From: an uncultured Bacilli bacterium
Lineage (GTDB): Bacteria > Bacillota_I > Bacilli_A > RF39 > UBA660
DNA: 6,981 nt
Direction: 5' to 3'
Assembly (NCBI GenBank): GCA_947630205.1
Contig: CANRGW010000066.1
Span: forward strand, 1 to 6,981
A model generated the notes under the pieces. It made no database searches. It worked only from the letters and a program-made list of their open reading frames with translations, and had not been told where the DNA came from. Positions 5,267 to 6,981 of the stretch are shown piece after piece (the stretch's first letter is position 1; each line of letters begins with the position of its first letter). Made by a program: the position numbers and the translations under genes.

Positions 5267-5401
5267 CCTTAATATTTGTGATAGAGTCCCTTTCGGAATA
5301 TCTCCCTTATGATCTTTTTTATATTTCATGTGTGAACCTTTCTGACTTACCAAAACCCAACCATCTTTTTCGAGGGCTTTCATCACTTTTTTGACAACCA
5401 A
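5246..5401 (-). CDS. hicA: HicA-family mRNA interferase toxin, short form
   Basis: 51 residues from TTG 5401 to TAA 5248. HicA is a small dsRBD-like ribonuclease that cleaves mRNA. Recognisable parts are the first helix with ALEKDGWVLV (9-18), the catalytic-histidine motif QKGSH (20-24, His24), MKYKKD, and the C-terminal helix PKGTLSQILRLTGI (36-49), which matches the GTLRSILKxAGI of the family. Between the GSH strand and PKGTL only about ten residues are present, where family members usually have about a dozen more carrying the VTVPxH strand. So part of the beta sheet seems deleted without loss of frame. The start is TTG, set by a perfect AAAGGAGG (5410-5417) 8 nt upstream; ATG 5383 would cut into the first helix. 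Activity is therefore uncertain, but the intact promoter, operator and antitoxin argue for a maintained gene. Confidence 0.85.
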   Translation of the reverse strand: MVVKKVMKALEKDGWVLVSQKGSHMKYKKDHKGDIPKGTLSQILRLTGIKL

Positions 5402-5425
5402 ATTGTTCTCCTCCTTTCCTTTATA

Positions 5426-5461
5426 ATTGTATCACACATATATACAAGTGTCAACACATGT
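5426..5461 (-). promoter_or_regulatory. hicAB promoter with overlapping palindromic operator
   Basis: On the minus strand: perfect -35 TTGACA (5449-5454), 17-bp spacer, -10 TACAAT (5426-5431) with extended TGA just upstream. Predicted +1 is near 5419, giving an 18-nt leader filled by the Shine-Dalgarno. The -35 is the centre of the palindrome ACAnGTGTnnACACnTGT (5444-5461), and a further GTGT half-site lies in the spacer. This is a likely HicB-binding operator that would block RNA polymerase. Confidence 0.82.
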
Positions 5462-5590
5462 TTATTATATTATATGCAATTTTCATATTTTTTAAACTGA
5501 TTTTTATAGTTTGTCTCAAGATATTGTTACTATTTATTATTGTTTTGTGTACTATTTGAATTTTCTTGCATAGAATATTTAGTAAACAAT

Positions 5591-5619
5591 TTGACATTTT
5601 CCTTGGATTATATTATATT
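5591..5619 (+). promoter_or_regulatory. Consensus promoter for the short plus-strand hairpin RNA
   Basis: Perfect TTGACA (5591-5596), exactly 17 bp, then TATATT (5614-5619). The predicted +1 is A5626. No protein start or ribosome-binding site follows; the next thing downstream is the hairpin and T-run at 5629-5674. It points away from hicAB and opposes the operon entering from the right. Confidence 0.6.
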
Positions 5620-5625
5620 ATTGTT

Positions 5626-5674
5626 AATAAAAGAACTTGCTGCGGGAATTAGACCCGTACCTCGTTCTTTTTTT
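5626..5674 (+). ncRNA. Candidate ~49-nt free-standing hairpin RNA
   Basis: Starting at the predicted +1 of a consensus promoter, almost the whole transcript is one rod. AAAAGAAC (5629-5636) pairs with GTTCTTTT (5664-5671), then a small internal loop containing a G-C (5639/5661) and a T-A pair (5641/5659), then GCGGG (5642-5646) with CCCGT (5654-5658) around the heptaloop AATTAGA. Seven Ts end it (5668-5674). The GC-rich core is exceptional for this stretch. No known RNA family was recognised (not a tRNA, T-box, known riboswitch or type III antitoxin repeat that I can identify). Possible readings: a small regulatory or decoy RNA, a bidirectional terminator for the minus-strand operon (the other strand gives a similar hairpin followed by TTTTATT), or a recognition hairpin of a lost single-strand transposon. 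Confidence 0.45.
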
Positions 5675-5780
5675 GTTCATGTGTTTTTGAAATATATTTT
5701 AATTAATATTATTTTTTATATAATTATTTACATTTTTTATGTTATTTGCATTTATGGACATTTTATCATAATAAAAGAAC
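5627..5780 (+). repeat. ATAAAAGAAC decamer repeats
   Basis: The decamer ATAAAAGAAC occurs at 5627-5636 (5' arm of the hairpin RNA) and 5771-5780, and once more at 4286-4295, all on the plus strand and all in gene-free DNA. The second copy is also preceded by TGGACATTTT (5756-5765), close to the TTGACATTTT of the hairpin RNA promoter (5591-5600), as if a promoter-hairpin module had been duplicated and eroded. AT-rich composition makes some chance recurrence possible. Confidence 0.35.
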
Positions 5781-5786
5781 CGTTTT

Positions 5787-5864
5787 TTAACAGTCCTCTC
5801 CCATCCACCAGCAAATTATCTCTTCTTCTATTTTACTGATTAATTTCTTAATTATTTTTTGCAT
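5787..5864 (-). CDS. Possible 25-residue amphipathic peptide
   Basis: ATG 5864 to TAA 5789-5787 encodes 25 residues beginning MQKIIKKLISKIEEEII and ending CWWMGEDC. The first 17 form a regular heptad-like pattern of Ile/Leu with Lys and Glu on the other face, i.e. an amphipathic helix, followed by a Cys-Trp-Trp patch. It begins 27 nt after the stop of the 81-residue membrane protein gene, so it could be the third gene of that operon, and its GC-richer 3' half (5790-5815) differs from the surrounding noise. Against it: no convincing Shine-Dalgarno, tiny size, no known relative. Confidence 0.25.
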   Translation of the reverse strand: MQKIIKKLISKIEEEIICWWMGEDC

Positions 5865-5887
5865 TTTTTATTTATCTTTCATTAAAT

Positions 5888-5911
5888 AATACTATTTATA
5901 TTTATAGTATT
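5888..5911. repeat. AT-only inverted repeat at the end of the membrane-protein gene
   Basis: AATACTAT (5888-5895) pairs with ATAGTATT (5904-5911) around TTATATTT, covering the TAG stop (5892-5894) of the 81-residue ORF. On the plus strand it is followed by eight Ts, so it would be a weak terminator for plus-strand read-through; on the minus strand no T-run follows. Confidence 0.4.
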
Positions 5912-6137
5912 TATTTTTTTTATTATATTTATTTTTATCATCATAATTTTCTATAACATCTTCCGTATTTTGATATATAATGTTCTCTTTTAATGGCTTT
6001 TTCTTTTTGAATGGTCTAATAAAAATTTGTAAATAAGCCCAAAAAGCACCTATTAAAATTATTAATACAAGGATATAGTAAAATGTAAGGTTCCAAGTAT
6101 CAGAATAAGAATTTACAGTTTCAATAATATTAAACAT
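5892..6137 (-). CDS. Small single-pass membrane protein, unknown function
   Basis: 81 residues. Residues about 17-40 (LTFYYILVLIILIGAFWAYL onward) form one strong transmembrane helix. The N-terminus is short and weakly acidic; RPFKKKK (41-47) immediately after the helix suggests by the positive-inside rule that the C-terminal tail is cytoplasmic. The tail (48-81) is hydrophilic, with an acidic middle (NTEDVIENYDD) and a Lys/Tyr/Asn-rich end that is probably disordered. The start has a good Shine-Dalgarno AAAGGTGG 4 nt before ATG. The gene lies 23 nt downstream of the HTH gene and is surely co-transcribed with it. No family recognised. Pairing of an HTH protein with a one-helix membrane protein suggests a membrane-linked sensing or regulation function, but this is inference only. 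Confidence 0.75.
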   Translation of the reverse strand: MFNIIETVNSYSDTWNLTFYYILVLIILIGAFWAYLQIFIRPFKKKKPLKENIIYQNTEDVIENYDDKNKYNKKNKYYKYK

Positions 6138-6160
6138 ACAACCACCTTTTTAACCTTTAA

Positions 6161-6928
6161 TTATGCTCCGCGAGATTGAATTTCCGCAATTTTTTCAAAC
6201 ACTTCTTTAGCATTATCTTCTGTTATTGTTGTATAACCAAGTTCTTTTAACGCTTGTTCTTTAACAGTATTTAATTCTTGAGTACGACTTAGTTTCTCTT
6301 CATGTTTACGATCAATTTCTTGAACAAACCTTTTATGAGAGTCAACTATTCTACTCTTAGAAGCCCCACCTTTATTATAAAGAGTGAAAGCACTAAAAAC
6401 AATACTTTCAAAATTAAATTGTTGTTCTTGATTATATAAAAACTCCATAGGATCTGTAAAACCCATCAATTTAGAAATAAAACATAACAAATATTTTAAT
6501 TCTTTATTAGTTTCCATGCTTTGTAAATAATGATACAAGTAAACGTAAGTATTATAAGTATCTTTAGTATGATCTTCCCGAAGTTTATCTTTTAAAAGAG
6601 AAATAATATCAGTTAAAATCTCTGCTTCTTTCCGATTAAAACCTTTTAAATCAATTAAATTATTACCAGATAAAGCAACTTTTACACCTTCATTTAATTT
6701 AGTATCAATTTTAATAATATATTCTCCATCTATTTCTAAATTATCTAAATCTGCTTCTTTTTTAACCTCTAATAATTGTAATAATCTTGTTGCTTTTTCA
6801 GAAGGCCATTCTTCTAATTTTTCAAGTGCTAAATAATTATAAAGCATTTGCCTTGAAACTCCTAAATACTTAGCCAGTCTTACTTTAGAAACTCCTATCT
6901 CGGTCAAAACATTACTAATTTTACTCAT
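6161..6928 (-). CDS. Helix-turn-helix DNA-binding protein with long helical C-terminal region, family unknown
   Basis: 255 residues. The N-terminus carries a Cro/C1-type helix-turn-helix: KVRLAKYLGV (15-24) as first helix, then SRQMLYNYLAL (25-35) as the recognition helix, followed by WPSEKATRLLQLLEV, which resembles the closing helix of XRE domains. A short strand-rich linker (about 62-95, EIDGEYIIKID) leads to a mostly helical middle (100-185) with GFNRKEAEILTDIISLLKDKL and many Tyr residues, then a charged coiled-coil-like stretch (190-250) with RKHEEKLSRTQELNTVKEQALKEL. No enzyme motif or membrane segment seen. The start is supported by AGGAGGT (6936-6942) 7 nt upstream and a promoter. 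It leads an operon with the 81-residue membrane protein. Plausible roles are a repressor of its own operon or an element-borne regulator; it is not one of the named regulators I know. Confidence 0.85.
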   Translation of the reverse strand: MSKISNVLTEIGVSKVRLAKYLGVSRQMLYNYLALEKLEEWPSEKATRLLQLLEVKKEADLDNLEIDGEYIIKIDTKLNEGVKVALSGNNLIDLKGFNRKEAEILTDIISLLKDKLREDHTKDTYNTYVYLYHYLQSMETNKELKYLLCFISKLMGFTDPMEFLYNQEQQFNFESIVFSAFTLYNKGGASKSRIVDSHKRFVQEIDRKHEEKLSRTQELNTVKEQALKELGYTTITEDNAKEVFEKIAEIQSRGA

Positions 6929-6935
6929 CCTTTAT

Positions 6936-6976
6936 ACCTCCTAAAATAATTTTATCAAATTCTCCTATTTTGTCAA
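6936..6976 (-). promoter_or_regulatory. Promoter and ribosome-binding site of the HTH/membrane-protein operon
   Basis: On the minus strand: perfect TTGACA (6971-6976), 16-bp spacer, TAAAAT (6949-6954) with the extended TGA element. Predicted +1 near 6942 is the first base of the AGGAGGT Shine-Dalgarno (6936-6942), so the leader is only about 14 nt. The TGATAAAAT string is identical to that of the rarA promoter. Confidence 0.75.
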
Positions 6977-6981
6977 CTAGA

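Noticed and set aside
5636..5664. T-arm-like sequence GGTCTAATTCCC on the minus strand suggesting a tRNA
   Set aside because: No acceptor, D or anticodon arms can be drawn around it and no CCA; the hairpin explains it better.
5540..5839. Plus-strand 99-codon hydrophobic open frame
   Set aside because: No ribosome-binding site; runs across the consensus promoter, the hairpin RNA and its T-run; Phe/Ile/Leu content reflects T-rich sequence and not a real membrane protein.

Overview
The window is very AT-rich DNA from a low-GC Gram-positive lineage. Shine-Dalgarno boxes match the Bacillus-type AGGAGGTGAT, promoters are sigma-A-like, and the xerD-deoB pair is shared with Bacillus subtilis (ripX-drm). 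Every gene whose stop is visible ends in TAA or TAG, no open frame contains TGA, and tryptophan is encoded by TGG. This fits a Mollicutes-like or RF39-like Bacilli relative using TGG for Trp, but too few genes are visible to settle genetic code or taxonomy.

Left part (1-3740), conserved core genes. A 3'-truncated rarA (minus strand) is divergent from a xerD-deoB operon (plus strand). Both start sites lie just downstream of extended -10 promoters. The predicted xerD transcription start falls on its upstream GTG codon, so xerD mRNA is probably leaderless or nearly so. deoB is followed by a hairpin with a U-tract, then by a Dps/ferritin-like gene whose metal ligands have been replaced and whose only good ribosome-binding site is inside that hairpin.

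Middle (3740-4820), a low-density region. It holds a small Asn/Ser-rich protein gene (minus strand), a strong inverted repeat/terminator, AATCGAGAT-type repeats, a probable gene remnant, and AT-rich repeats.

Right part (4735-6981), an accessory block on the minus strand. A hicAB toxin-antitoxin module has a near-consensus promoter overlapped by a palindrome, an internal hairpin at the hicA-hicB junction and a clear terminator. Its HicA is short and appears to lack one strand of the fold. Upstream is a two-gene operon of unknown function (255-aa helix-turn-helix protein plus 81-aa one-helix membrane protein), perhaps with a 25-aa amphipathic peptide ORF. Between the two modules, on the plus strand, a consensus promoter points directly at a compact hairpin ending in seven Ts. 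This is a candidate free-standing small RNA of about 49 nt and the most novel-looking item here.

Likely working units: xerD (chromosome dimer resolution) with deoB (pentose phosphate salvage); hicA-hicB as an autoregulated pair; and the HTH/membrane-protein operon as an uncharacterised regulatory or mobile-element cargo unit.
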